This document shows positions 8,705 through 18,032 of a DNA stretch of 64,000 nt, one piece after another (position 1 is the first letter of the stretch; every line of letters begins with the position of its first letter). The DNA is from Candidatus Nitrosocosmicus oleophilus (lineage in GTDB: Archaea > Thermoproteota > Nitrososphaeria > Nitrososphaerales > Nitrososphaeraceae). Made by a program: the position numbers and the translations under genes. The stretch lies in the NCBI RefSeq assembly GCF_000802205.1, contig NZ_CP012850.1, positions 3,366,707 through 3,430,706 on the forward strand, given 5' to 3'. Under the pieces are notes generated by a model. The model was not told the origin of the DNA, did no database searches, and saw only the letters and a program-made list of their open reading frames with translations.

Positions 8705-9063
8705 TTAGATTGATTCTCTAATGCACCTCTCAATTTTATACTTGTGTTCCTCAAAATAGTTTACTATTCTTTTTACTGCATAGTTTGGCAATCTCATATT
8801 AGAGTTTAATAATGCTGATTCTACTTTATTTGATAATTCTAGAAAGTCATTAGGATAGTCTACATTACACTACTCTCATCGAGAAAGTCAATTTCCAAAT
8901 GGTCTTTGAAACCAATTATCTTATTAACTCCCACCTTTCGCATACCTGAATCAATTTTCAGAATAAATGATACATTATCAGGTGACATTTCTATCAACTC
9001 TTTGCTCAACATGTCTTGAGTAAAATCTTGGACGTAGTTCTTTGTTCTAATTAATACTCTACT
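8705..9063 (-). pseudogene. Frameshifted remnant of an unknown protein gene
   Basis: On the minus strand one frame reads NYVQDFTQDMLSKELIEMS and DSGMRKVGVNKIIGFKDHLE. A shift near 8860 leads into a second frame reading NDFLELSNKVESALLNSNMR and ending YKIERCIRESI at TAA 8705-8707. Both parts have ordinary protein composition but no start codon, and an upstream stop closes the first. I do not recognise the family. Confidence 0.4.
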
Positions 9064-9079
9064 AAGTCATCCAGGCAAA

Positions 9080-9262
9080 TTAGTGAAATACTATCGGCTT
9101 TAGGCCATGGGGTAAATTAGGTGCTGGTCCAATAGTTATTGTAGCACTACTTAACACTGATACGTCATCTGAACCAAAATTCCGTACATACATGTAATTG
9201 TTATTAGGATTATATTGGAAGCCGCTTGGAAAATCACCCACGTTAATGGTTTTAGTTACCGA
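9080..9262 (-). pseudogene. C-terminal remnant of a YVTN-type beta-propeller surface protein
   Basis: The minus strand encodes GDFPSGFQYNPNNNYMYVRN followed by FGSDDVSVLSSATI and ends PHGLKPIVFH at TAA 9080-9082. The pattern G-x-x-P-x-G-x-x-Y-N-P-x-N-x-x-M-Y-V is typical of the 40-residue YVTN propeller repeat of archaeal surface-layer proteins. Only about 1.5 repeats survive, with no start codon, so this is a relic of a larger gene. Confidence 0.55.
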
Positions 9263-9268
9263 AGTTGA

Positions 9269-10543
9269 TTGACTTTTATTCTAACAATCATTGTTTGTTT
9301 ATATATAGCAGGTTTATTGCTATTGTTAATGCTTTTAATAAGATTTAAGCGAAAACCCTTGATAGTTTTAGGTATATTTTTTGGTATTTTCTTAATTTTG
9401 TCAGCATATTTATCGTCGTTTGGTTCATCTGTATTTCAAAATGCGTTGGCACAGTCTGATATTCAAACGGTCAAATATAGAAACCTAACACTAGATCTTG
9501 GTAACGGAATAACTACTAATGCTCAGTTATCTTACCCCGCCATAGGTAAAGGCCCATTCCCAGCGGTGTTACTTATTCCTGGCTCAGGTGCGGTAGACAT
9601 GAATGAAACCTTGACTATAGATACTAAACCATTCTGGCAGATATCTCAATATCTTTCCGAGAGGGGATTTGCGGTACTAAAGTTTGATAAAAGAGGTGTA
9701 GGTGAAAGTTTTACTATTTTAAACCCAAATGTATGGGGAAATAATACCGTCAATGATCAAATTCAAGATAGCAAAAAAGCCTTGAATGTTCTCGTACAGC
9801 AGCCTGAAGTAGATCCAAATAGGATAAGCATAATTGGTCATAGCGAAGGTACATTGTATGCTCCAAGAGTAGCAGTGGATAATTCGACAAAGGTAAGCAA
9901 CATTATACTTATGGGTGTCCTAGCTCAAAACCCTTTAAAAGATGTAGAGTACTATCAAGACGTTTCATTGCCATTGGAATACGCTATGCAAGTATTAGAT
10001 AGTAATAACACGGGATTGATATCCGTAGGACAAATAGTAACAGATTCTTTATTAAAGAACTTTTTATTACCTTCTTCTCTTTTGCATACTAATGATACCA
10101 AAGAGATAACTAATGCGTTAATGAAGGAATTTGGTAGTAGTGGGTTCATAAATATTGATGAACAACTTAAACCCTTTCTGATAAAGGGGTACGAAAACAT
10201 AACAGCATTTAATTTGCTAAAATGCGATACTACTGGAGTATGTCCGATCCTATGGAAGTCTTTAGCTGATATGCCAACGAATTTGAGCTTTATTGGTAAC
10301 GTATCTAACTCTACTGGCATTCTAATACTTAATGGAGAAAATGATGCTCAAACACCAGTTCAACAAGCATTTTTATTGCATCAGAAGCTTAATGAAGTAA
10401 ATCATACTGATCACACATTAATGACTTACACCGAACTAGGACATGTTTTTTATCCATCATCAAAATGGCAAACAGTGGTAGGACCTATTCAACCTAATGT
10501 TTTGGCAGATCTATATTCATGGTTGGAGTTACACTCAAGATAA
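9269..10543 (+). CDS. Membrane-anchored alpha/beta hydrolase of the dienelactone-hydrolase/BAAT type (424 aa)
   Basis: Two hydrophobic stretches at the N-terminus (about residues 1-25 and 30-55) precede an extracellular hydrolase domain. The nucleophile motif is GHSEG, the oxyanion region is LLIPGSGAVDMNE, the acid lies near LNGENDAQTP and the catalytic His in ELGHVFYP. This is the architecture of exported acyl-hydrolases acting on esters or peptides. It is not a close copy of the three tRNA-linked hydrolases. The frame opens at TTG 9269; a later start inside the first hydrophobic stretch is possible. It overlaps the edge of the propeller relic on the other strand. Confidence 0.75.
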   Translation: MTFILTIIVCLYIAGLLLLLMLLIRFKRKPLIVLGIFFGIFLILSAYLSSFGSSVFQNALAQSDIQTVKYRNLTLDLGNGITTNAQLSYPAIGKGPFPAVLLIPGSGAVDMNETLTIDTKPFWQISQYLSERGFAVLKFDKRGVGESFTILNPNVWGNNTVNDQIQDSKKALNVLVQQPEVDPNRISIIGHSEGTLYAPRVAVDNSTKVSNIILMGVLAQNPLKDVEYYQDVSLPLEYAMQVLDSNNTGLISVGQIVTDSLLKNFLLPSSLLHTNDTKEITNALMKEFGSSGFINIDEQLKPFLIKGYENITAFNLLKCDTTGVCPILWKSLADMPTNLSFIGNVSNSTGILILNGENDAQTPVQQAFLLHQKLNEVNHTDHTLMTYTELGHVFYPSSKWQTVVGPIQPNVLADLYSWLELHSR

Positions 10544-10891
10544 GCTCGTTTCAATTTTGTCTATTTTTAATGCATCTATTCATTAATAATGGCACAAAAC
10601 AAATTATCGAAACTTCTGCTGGTTCGATCCTTGCTCGGGATCACGGATGAACCGCTCTATTTGAACCCGAGATTTTACAGATTATTAAAAATCAACAATT
10701 AAGGATTATGTAGATTAGTTGAGTGTTTAATTTGCTAACCTAAAGAAAGTCTTTTTGAAGCAATAAAGATCTTCGGTAAAATGAAGGACTAATCGAATCA
10801 ATATTTTTCAACCGATTCTCTGGAATACTAAGATACATAAAAAAGTATGAAAATTTGTATAGGTTATAATTCCTATATTTATTTCAATAAA
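10544..10891. other. Intergenic stretch, nothing supported
   Basis: AT-rich DNA without a defensible frame. A short T-arm-like string (CTGGTTCGATCC) and a TATTTGAACCCGAGAT stretch occur at 10619-10673 but do not fold into a tRNA by eye. They may be further decayed tRNA-derived fragments. Confidence 0.4.
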
Positions 10892-11179
10892 TCAAGGGCA
10901 TCCGCCACCATTCAAGACACCAGCCAATTCACCAGGTTTTAGTTTTTCTCCACAAATGGCGTTTCCTACATTTCCAATACCTAGTCGAGGTTCATCCTGC
11001 TCTGAGGCATGTTCTCCCATCTGACCAGATTTACCAAGTTCTGAGGCACCTTTTCCAAATCCATTAGGATTATCTTGTTTTGCTGCTGATACGCTGCTAA
11101 AACCGGTTGAAATCATTGCGGTCATCAATAATCCAATTGATGCTACAATGGTAATCATTGCCAATCCATGATAATTCAT
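10892..11179 (-). CDS. Small exported protein of unknown function (95 aa)
   Basis: A signal peptide is clear (MITIVASIGLLMTAMISTG with a likely cut after VSAA). The mature part is Gly/Glu/Lys-rich (GFGKGASELGKSGQMGEHAS), with two cysteines near the C-terminus (NAICGEK, GGGCP) that could form a disulfide. The ATG at 11179 fits the signal peptide, although an internal ATG eight codons later would also work. It stands alone, flanked by about 200-350 bp of AT-rich DNA on either side. The function is not recognised. Confidence 0.6.
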   Translation of the reverse strand: MNYHGLAMITIVASIGLLMTAMISTGFSSVSAAKQDNPNGFGKGASELGKSGQMGEHASEQDEPRLGIGNVGNAICGEKLKPGELAGVLNGGGCP

Positions 11180-11380
11180 TAACTTTTCATGAATAAAAGA
11201 ATATATAAACTTATATTAAATATTCAGAAAATTGTATTTATATTAAAAGTATGACATTATAATTTAACTTTTATTGAATTATCAAATTTATTTTAATTAA
11301 ATATTAAAAGAATAGAGATAGATGTGTAGTTCATTGAAGTAACAATTCTACCTGGTTTTATTAAATCCATAAACAAAAGG

Positions 11381-11441
11381 TGCGAAGTGCGGGATTTGAA
11401 CCCGCACTTCGTTTACCTTAACCAGGCTGGGCCAACCTCGC
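11381..11441 (-). pseudogene. tRNA-Gly pseudogene lacking the anticodon arm
   Basis: The segment matches the intact tRNA-Gly at 21207-21281 at both ends: the acceptor/T-arm (GATTTGAACCC core) and the 5' half with D arm (AGGCTGGGCCAACCTCGC). The anticodon arm and variable region are replaced by about 8 bases, so it cannot make a tRNA. Homology continues past the tRNA into the neighbouring gene, which shows that a chromosomal block was copied, not just an attachment core. Confidence 0.8.
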
Positions 11442-11490
11442 TTGAAATAAAATTAATCAAGCGGTATTAATAACTTAATGCTGTGCACTG

Positions 11491-11573
11491 CTACTTGCAA
11501 CTATTCCATATTTTCCCTTGTCTAAAGGCAATTTTTCTAGCAGAACTAATATCACGAATTCCACCTCTTTCCA
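11491..11573 (-). pseudogene. 3' end fragment of the RNase H-fold gene at 21329
   Basis: The last 25 or so codons are duplicated: RGGIRDISSARKIAFRQGK followed by IWNSCK and TAG at 11491-11493. One residue differs from the intact gene. Spacing to the tRNA pseudogene matches the original locus. The remnant stops abruptly at about 11573, the breakpoint of the duplication. Confidence 0.75.
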
Positions 11574-11698
11574 AAAATAGAACTGTAGATAGATATAGAC
11601 CCCTAGCTCCCAAATCTATTTAATTTTTCAAGGGACTAATTATTACATGTGGCTGAAAATGGAACTCATAATGTGAATACCCAATTAGTCAAATCATG

Positions 11699-13141
11699 TT
11701 AATACATTAGCATAAGAAAACCATATAGAACAATTGTTCCTATTCCCAGAGTTATTAACATAAATGGAAATCCTATTTTTATCCACCTCGTAAAAGAAAT
11801 ATAATGTCCAAATTTTGCACTTAATGCTATTGCTACTACCCCTGCACTAGATCCTATTAAAGTCCCATTTCCTCCTAGGTCGGCTCCCAATGCAAGGGCC
11901 CACCACAATGGGCTAAATTGAAAACCACTTTCAGGACCAAACGAATCTGCAATCGTTGGATCTCCATTTAGTGAATGAACAAGAGGAATCATGGTAGTTG
12001 TAAGGGGGATATTGTCCACAAAGGCGCTAGTAATGCCTGACATCCAAATAACCATGACAAAGGTAATCCAAGGATCTCCACCAGTTATATCAATAGCCAT
12101 GTTTGCAAGAATTGTTATTAATCCAGCATGTACTGCAACCCCTACTATAACGAATAAACCTATAAAGAATAGCAAGGTAGCCCAATCAACTTCATGTAGG
12201 ATTTTTTCTGGTGGTACTCTGCTGACTATTAATAATATTGCAGCTCCTCCAATTGCTATTATTGACACTTCTAAATGAGTAATAGTTTGTAAAGAAAATA
12301 GGATAATTACTCCGACTAACACAATCAAGCATTTTACAAGCAATCCTTTATGGTGAATCAATATTGCATTTTCGTCTCTATGCATTAGTTCTTGAATATC
12401 TTCTTGCTGCTCTAATTTCTGTTCACCTTTTAACTCTCTCTTGAAGAAGATTTTTATTAACAGTAAGGAAAATCCGAAGATGATTGCAATTGTTGGTCCC
12501 ATGTATTTCAAAAAGGAGTTAAAGTCTATTCCAGCAGCCGAACCAATCAAAATATTGGGAGGATCTCCAATTAATGTGGCAGCACCACCAATATTTGAAA
12601 CCAAAACTTGAGCTATTATGAATGGTATAGGGTGTATTCCTAACGTTCTTGTAATAGAAAGCGTAACAGGAACCATGAGTAATATGGTAGTAACATTATC
12701 AACAAACATTGATGCAACAGAAGTAAAAGTGCATAACAATAACATCAAGATCCAGACATTCCCTTTACTTATTTTCCCCAATTTTATACCAACCTGATGG
12801 AAAACGCCTGTTTCTCCCAATATTGCCACCATTATCATCATACCAAGTAAAAGACCGATGGTGTTAAAGTCAATAGATTCTATTACAAAATCAAGACTTT
12901 CTTCAGCAAGAAAAGAACCTAATGCAATTGCCAAGATAATAGAAACGATAGCTGCAAACATTGCAATGACTGTTCTATGAATAATATCTAGTCCAAGGAG
13001 GACATAAATGGCGATCATAATTATAGTGATGCCAGCTAAGATAGGAGTAACACTTTTTTCAAACACTAAAAGAGGAATAGTAAAAATTAATACAATGTAA
13101 ATCACAATTAGGAGTATACCTAGAAAATATTTCTTCTGCAA
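11699..13141 (-). CDS. ArsB/NhaD-type ion transporter (480 aa)
   Basis: This is a polytopic membrane protein with about 11-12 hydrophobic segments of the ion-transporter superfamily that includes ArsB, NhaD and CitM. Diagnostic parts are the internally repeated helix-hairpin motifs: SMFVDNVTTILLMVPVT with NIGGAATLIGDPPNILIGS in the first half, and SAFVDNIPLTTTMIPL with GADLGGNGTLIGSSAG in the second half. The family moves arsenite, Na+/H+ or dicarboxylates; the sequence alone does not decide. No arsR or arsenate reductase gene lies nearby, so arsenic resistance is not supported. Length matches the family. The gene is flanked by the duplicated tRNA block. Confidence 0.85.
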   Translation of the reverse strand: MQKKYFLGILLIVIYIVLIFTIPLLVFEKSVTPILAGITIIMIAIYVLLGLDIIHRTVIAMFAAIVSIILAIALGSFLAEESLDFVIESIDFNTIGLLLGMMIMVAILGETGVFHQVGIKLGKISKGNVWILMLLLCTFTSVASMFVDNVTTILLMVPVTLSITRTLGIHPIPFIIAQVLVSNIGGAATLIGDPPNILIGSAAGIDFNSFLKYMGPTIAIIFGFSLLLIKIFFKRELKGEQKLEQQEDIQELMHRDENAILIHHKGLLVKCLIVLVGVIILFSLQTITHLEVSIIAIGGAAILLIVSRVPPEKILHEVDWATLLFFIGLFVIVGVAVHAGLITILANMAIDITGGDPWITFVMVIWMSGITSAFVDNIPLTTTMIPLVHSLNGDPTIADSFGPESGFQFSPLWWALALGADLGGNGTLIGSSAGVVAIALSAKFGHYISFTRWIKIGFPFMLITLGIGTIVLYGFLMLMY

Positions 13142-13581
13142 TTATTACACCCATTTGGTTAAAGAAGTCCTATATATAGGGATTAGTTCAAAAATAATAA
13201 AAGTCATCGAATTATGGTGGTAAGACATAATAGACCTTCTGAAACCTTCCTTAGTACGCTTCCCGTTCCTTTACCTTTAGAATAATCATAGGGTACAAGT
13301 ATCTTTTTGATTTGCAAGTTATAATTTCACATATATCAGCTGGACTTATTATTATAGATTAGCTTAAAATGTAACTATGTCGTTTTAGATCCTCACAACA
13401 CAACTATTAATGTCTAGAACGAATAAAATTTGCGGTTTTCTTATTTCTGTTCGCAATTAAAATTATAAATTATTAAATCTCACAACTAAACTCTATTACA
13501 TCTTTCTAACAAGTAAAGAAATGATTGTTAATGTTGTATGCTCCCTCGTACTTTTCTTTTCAATTCGATCAAAAAATCCTA
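13142..13581. other. Intergenic stretch, nothing supported
   Basis: About 440 bp of AT-rich DNA between two minus-strand genes. It should contain the promoter of the transporter gene, but I see no frame or structured element I would defend. Confidence 0.4.
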
Positions 13582-14628
13582 TCATTTCACACCCATATCC
13601 ATGGTCATATTCATATTACCATTCATCGCTTCCGATCCATTTTTGGAGGGAATTAACGAGAATGTCATCATTCCATTCGTATTGTTGCTATTATTTTTCA
13701 AATAATCGTTTGCTATTTGAAGGACCACCGGTTTAGTCATCATAAAGTGTACCACGTCTTTTGTTTGATTGTTCCCATCAACCATCAAAACATTAGTCAC
13801 GTCTTTGCCGTTTGCAACTCCCCTATAAGCACCGTCGGCTGACAGTACACTAGGTTTTGGAACTTCCACTTCTTGATGAACAAATACGGCATTCTTTGGA
13901 TCATTTAGTCTTTTAAGATCATAACTAAAAGGCATTGTGAAATTAATCGAGTTTGCTGCCTTATCGTGTGTAATATTACCTATCTCATCATAGTATGAAA
14001 GAACTTTGGTGGGTATGATCTTACCATCTATATCCAAATTGGCGTTTTTTGCCGCTCCAATACTAAGCCAACTATTAAATTCAGGTTGCTGATCGTCAGG
14101 AATAATAGTACGAGAGTAGTCCACAGTGACTATTCTAACAATAAAATTATACAACCCACCGTCTATAAATATTGGTCCAGAAGCTACCACAGGAGAATTC
14201 GCTCTGCTAGAATATGCATTAAGTATTGGATCTAATTCACCATAGACAGATATTTGATTCTGGTTTTTAGGTTGCATCTCTATATACAAATCACCATCAG
14301 GATTAAAGAACCAGTCAGACAACAAAGTTTTTCCGTCTTTTTGAATTGTAATAAAATAAGTTACCTCTTTGAATGTTTGATTTGTCTTAGAATCAAATAG
14401 CTTGAATTCAACAGTTGGTTTTTGGGCTTGATTCTTGATTGTTTCTGTGGTTACTATCGGAGGATTCATTTTTATCAGCAGATCAGCTGCTCGGTCACCC
14501 AAAGATGCGGATAATTGTTCCATGAATAATCCATCACCAAAAGCATGATCTATCTTAAGCAAATTCCCATTCGTTACCATTCCAAATAAGAAAATGATGA
14601 TTATAATATAGGAAATGACGACCTTCAC
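13582..14628 (-). CDS. Exported protein with Met-rich C-terminus (348 aa)
   Basis: An N-terminal hydrophobic segment (VISYIIIIIFLFGMVTNG) indicates export. The body is beta-rich by composition (VTYFITIQKDGKTLLSDWF, FIDGGLYNFIVRIVTVDYS), like an extracellular immunoglobulin-like fold, and the protein ends in a methionine-rich tail (EAMNGNMNMTMDMGVK) of a kind that can bind copper(I). The next gene in the same direction (14803) is a cupredoxin, so a role in extracytoplasmic copper handling is a reasonable inference. The family itself is not recognised. Confidence 0.65.
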   Translation of the reverse strand: MKVVISYIIIIIFLFGMVTNGNLLKIDHAFGDGLFMEQLSASLGDRAADLLIKMNPPIVTTETIKNQAQKPTVEFKLFDSKTNQTFKEVTYFITIQKDGKTLLSDWFFNPDGDLYIEMQPKNQNQISVYGELDPILNAYSSRANSPVVASGPIFIDGGLYNFIVRIVTVDYSRTIIPDDQQPEFNSWLSIGAAKNANLDIDGKIIPTKVLSYYDEIGNITHDKAANSINFTMPFSYDLKRLNDPKNAVFVHQEVEVPKPSVLSADGAYRGVANGKDVTNVLMVDGNNQTKDVVHFMMTKPVVLQIANDYLKNNSNNTNGMMTFSLIPSKNGSEAMNGNMNMTMDMGVK

Positions 14629-14802
14629 AATACGTATAATTGATGGAATAATGTATTTAAGATGTATTTTACCTTATTTTGAGCATGAACATCGAAGAAA
14701 ATTGGCATTATGACATAAGATGATTGCGACAAGGGAAGTAGAAGTCTGGATAAGTGTTTTGATTACCTTATATGCGTAAATTTCTGATATTTAAAAAGTC
14801 TA

Positions 14803-15789
14803 TCAGATCTTTTTCTTTCTATACAATATTATTATGGTAACAAGAAATAGGGGCAGCACAATTATAATGGCATATACAAAGTATACAAGGTTTAGTGGAG
14901 ACAGTAAGCTAAAAGAACTGTTTGATACATTTTGTATCTCTTTTGAGGTATTATATGGATTTTTGTAGACTGTGGTACCAAACTGTACAAATGAGCTTTT
15001 ATTATCTGCACTTTCGATCTTTATTATAGTCGGTCCTGTGGAATTGAAGGCAAAAGTTTGAGAAGAAGAACCAACTTGTGCTATATCAGATGTTCTATAG
15101 ATTTCAGTATTATTCTGCAGGATCACAAAATTATACGGCCAAAGATGCATTCTGGTGTTTTGTGGATATTCGAAAAAATCCATTAGGAAATTTACGGGCA
15201 CATTTGTAGTTATGGAGGAAGGCGCCCATGAAAGCCCTATCTCTACTTTATCATTGTCTGTGAAGTTATACAGAGGAAAATCGGCAATCTTTTTTTGGAA
15301 TTCATCGACCGCGTAAGAAGGAACATTTGTATTATTACCTTGAACACGAACTATGCCTTCCATCCAAGGATGTACCGTACAAAAATAATGATATATTCCA
15401 GATTGATTAAATTTTATGGATGTGGTTTTATCTGGACCGAATAATCCACTATCAAATAAACCATCAGGCTTACCTTTGGAATTTGATAATAAGCTGTTTA
15501 ATCCGCCACCTGTACCGCTTGTCACAGTATGAGATTCCGTATCATTGTTAGTCCATATTATAGTGTCATTCACATCTACAGTGATTTCTCTTGGATCGTA
15601 CCATTGTTTGGGAGTTAGATTTGTAATATCAACCTCGGGATTTGCAGAGCCCTTCGGTATTGTAATTATCATGTCTTTGGATTGTTGTCCTTGACCATAT
15701 GAAAAGAACGGTTCATCGCTGGTGTTATATGACCATCCAATACTAACAACAATTAATAAAATAACACCAAAAAGAACACAAGTTTTCAT
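14803..15789 (-). CDS. Membrane-anchored cupredoxin (plastocyanin-like) protein (328 aa)
   Basis: Domains in order: signal peptide (residues 1-20), a blue-copper domain (about 50-150), a second beta-rich region (about 170-280), and a C-terminal transmembrane helix followed by YRKKKI. Type 1 copper ligands are visible: His in ESHTVTSG, and Cys, His and Met in YFCTVHPWMEG. Ammonia-oxidising archaea use many such exported cupredoxins as copper-based electron carriers. The C-terminal helix would keep this one at the outer face of the membrane. It lies 174 bp upstream of the Met-rich exported protein and reads in the same direction, so the two may be co-expressed. Confidence 0.85.
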   Translation of the reverse strand: MKTCVLFGVILLIVVSIGWSYNTSDEPFFSYGQGQQSKDMIITIPKGSANPEVDITNLTPKQWYDPREITVDVNDTIIWTNNDTESHTVTSGTGGGLNSLLSNSKGKPDGLFDSGLFGPDKTTSIKFNQSGIYHYFCTVHPWMEGIVRVQGNNTNVPSYAVDEFQKKIADFPLYNFTDNDKVEIGLSWAPSSITTNVPVNFLMDFFEYPQNTRMHLWPYNFVILQNNTEIYRTSDIAQVGSSSQTFAFNSTGPTIIKIESADNKSSFVQFGTTVYKNPYNTSKEIQNVSNSSFSLLSPLNLVYFVYAIIIVLPLFLVTIIILYRKKKI

Positions 15790-16022
15790 ATTGTCATCCT
15801 ATTTCAATCATTACTTATAATATGTGTAGCCAACTAATCAATCACAATACTCAATTGGGGTCTGTTAGATACTTATAATTTCTTTAAATTATTATTCATG
15901 TAGGAATGTTCGTCACGTCATGAACTATCTCTATTCTAAAATATTAAAATTCATGTTCGTTGTGTTTTACCAAAAGAACATCCAGTCTAACATCTTTATA
16001 ACCTTTAATGTATAGTCTCAAT

Positions 16023-16895
16023 ATGGCTACGACACTTAATAACGGTAGTCGTCTATTTGGAGAAATTGAAAATATAAGAATTTCTGATATTCATTTACCA
16101 TCTAATAACCTGAGAATTTCAAATAGTCTAAATATTGAAAAAATAGCAAATTCGATTAGGCAACATGGACTTTTGCACCCGCTTGTAGTAAAACCAAGGT
16201 CAAATCATTTTGAAATAGTAGCTGGGTACAGAAGGTTTCTGGCATGCAAATCTTTACACTGGAAGAAAATCCCTTGTCATATTGCCAATTTAGACGATAT
16301 GCAAACATTTGAAGTCGCAATGGTCGAAAATATACGTCGAAAATCATTCACGCCTCTTGAAGAAGCAAACGCGTTTAAAATATATGTTTCTGATAAAGGT
16401 TGGGGAGGTGTAACAGATTTATCCAATAGAATAGGCAGAAGTCCGAGCTCAATAATCAGGAGAATTGGACTTCTTGATTTACCCGAAGATGTACTAGATA
16501 GTATTAAGAGGTCAGAGTTAAGCCCAAGTACTGCTGCGGAGTTATTTCGGGTCAAAGATCCAATAAAGCAGTCTCACTTAGCAAAACTTGTCGCCCGTCA
16601 GCATTTAACTACAAAAAAAGTAAGAAGAATTGTAAGTAATGACTTGTTATCAAATAATCCATCAGATTCTGAAACACGAAGCCAACTACGAGCATTTGAT
16701 AAATCAATAATTGTATTAAGGGTTGCTTTAAATAAAATAGCCACCATCATGGATGAGGAAAATAAAGATGATTTGTTAATTCAGGAACTACTCCTATACC
16801 AGAGAAACATACTTCATAATCAAATAGGGATTCTCTTAAAATGTAAAAAGAAGTATGAAAAGAAAATATTGCGGTACCGCAATCATATTAAATAA
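16023..16895 (+). CDS. ParB/Spo0J-family protein (290 aa)
   Basis: The N-terminal ParB/sulfiredoxin-like domain carries the C-motifs typical of the family: GLLHPLVVKP, GYRRFLACKSL (box with the CTP-binding Arg residues) and VAMVENIRRKSFTPLEEA. A helix-turn-helix region follows (LSNRIGRSPSSIIRRIGLL). The last 80 residues are basic and partly helical. ATG 16023 is preferred because CTTTATAAC lies about 26 nt before it, giving a leaderless start; ATG 16008 is in frame too. No ParA gene is adjacent. It may act in chromosome or plasmid segregation, or as a DNA-bound regulator. Confidence 0.85.
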   Translation: MATTLNNGSRLFGEIENIRISDIHLPSNNLRISNSLNIEKIANSIRQHGLLHPLVVKPRSNHFEIVAGYRRFLACKSLHWKKIPCHIANLDDMQTFEVAMVENIRRKSFTPLEEANAFKIYVSDKGWGGVTDLSNRIGRSPSSIIRRIGLLDLPEDVLDSIKRSELSPSTAAELFRVKDPIKQSHLAKLVARQHLTTKKVRRIVSNDLLSNNPSDSETRSQLRAFDKSIIVLRVALNKIATIMDEENKDDLLIQELLLYQRNILHNQIGILLKCKKKYEKKILRYRNHIK

Positions 16896-17346
16896 TATAT
16901 TTAATCATCAGTCGTTGTCCTATGAATGTATGATTGTGATTGTGTTAAAGTTTTGGAAATCTCATTCAAATATTCTATGATGGATTTAACATTTTATTTA
17001 TGGGATAATCCCTTATATAAGTAACAATATTTCATTTATAGAAATGGAACAATGACTGGGCTTAGTCAAATGATTTTATCCTTCTTAATAAAGGATTCAA
17101 TATCTTCGACATTCTACCTATAGCTTTGCACTATTCTTAACTAGTTTTTTGAAAAAGAGATGGATTAAAGATGACAAACTGGATGCACAATAACTTCCCA
17201 CAGTTCGGATCAATCAAATAAAGATGATACTTGCTAGTCTTTTGTCAATTTAGTGAATTTGACACGGCTAAAAGATTGGTTAACAGATAATCATGATTTG
17301 CAGCTCCACTTCAAATCTACTATTTTTTATCAATCTGATCCATTCA
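16896..17346. other. Intergenic stretch, nothing supported
   Basis: About 450 bp of AT-rich DNA between the convergent parB-like and chaB-like genes. I see no reliable frame, RNA fold or parS-like palindrome in it by eye. Confidence 0.35.
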
Positions 17347-17607
17347 TCAATCATCTTTCTTAACCCATTCATCACCCTTTTTCTCGTATTCCTTTTTTAC
17401 AGCAGACCATGCTACCTTGTGGGCGACTTCTTCAGCAGACACCTTTTTACCTTCTCTTCTTTTATCTGGATCTTTATATTCTTTAATTGCACTGGCATGA
17501 GCTTTTTTGAATATATGTTGTGCGTGTTTTGGCAAGTCATCTATTCTTTTCTCTGTTGCTTCTGATAATCCACTATCATCATTATTTTTCCTATTAGCCA
17601 TATTCAT
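17347..17607 (-). CDS. ChaB-like small basic protein (about 86 aa)
   Basis: The protein matches the ChaB pattern: LPKHAQHIFKKAHASAIKEY near the N-terminus, then AEEVAHKVAWSAVKKEYEKK and a charged end (WVKKDD). ChaB was named for a link with a cation antiporter in E. coli; its biochemical role is not settled. The frame runs further upstream, but the hydrophobic extension is unlike the family and AT-rich, so the ATG at 17607 (or 17601, MANRKNND) is preferred. It is monocistronic here. Confidence 0.7.
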   Translation of the reverse strand: MNMANRKNNDDSGLSEATEKRIDDLPKHAQHIFKKAHASAIKEYKDPDKRREGKKVSAEEVAHKVAWSAVKKEYEKKGDEWVKKDD

Positions 17608-17901
17608 TACTGGATAAAAAAAGATAAAAACGGCATCAAAAAAAATAACCTTTTGTGTAGATCTATCTATAAAAATTAACAGCATGGGAAAATGAGATAA
17701 TCACATGCACTAATGCATTAGCATTAGAAATTCATTTAGAAAATAGGTACCAATTGCCAAAGTTATTAGCATGAATGGATTATATTTCAATAAATCTCTA
17801 TTTGTCTGGAATTATTAAGATCATCGTTTAGTAATGTCTTAGTCGAGATTTCGATTCGTTTACCAAAGATTATTTCATTACCATCAACTAACACTTGTTA
17901 G

Positions 17902-18000
17902 ATGACCGGTTCAGTTACACTAAGAACACCGTTTATGATACGAAAGTTTGACAAAATTGATGATTTTATAAAGATAATTTTTCCAGACATCGAATCATAA
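17902..18000 (+). CDS. Possible 32-aa peptide or N-terminal relic
   Basis: A frame from ATG 17902 to TAA 17998-18000 reads MTGSVTLRTPFMIRKFDKID and ends FPDIES. It is followed at once by an ATG that soon hits a stop, and then by the open but startless stretch at 18033-18266. The pieces may be parts of one decayed gene. Evidence that the peptide itself is made is weak. Confidence 0.2.
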   Translation: MTGSVTLRTPFMIRKFDKIDDFIKIIFPDIES

Positions 18001-18032
18001 ATGAAGAAACAATTACTATCAAATATGCATAG

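Noticed and set aside
8527..8721. Plus-strand 64-codon frame
   Set aside because: AT-rich, Tyr/Leu-rich composition and overlap with the end of a minus-strand relic; no promoter with correct spacing seen.
10619..10673. Possible tRNA or tRNA fragment
   Set aside because: Only T-arm-like strings are seen; no acceptor or anticodon pairing could be built.
11699..13141. Arsenic resistance operon
   Set aside because: The permease family is compatible, but no arsR, arsC or arsA-like neighbour supports that substrate.
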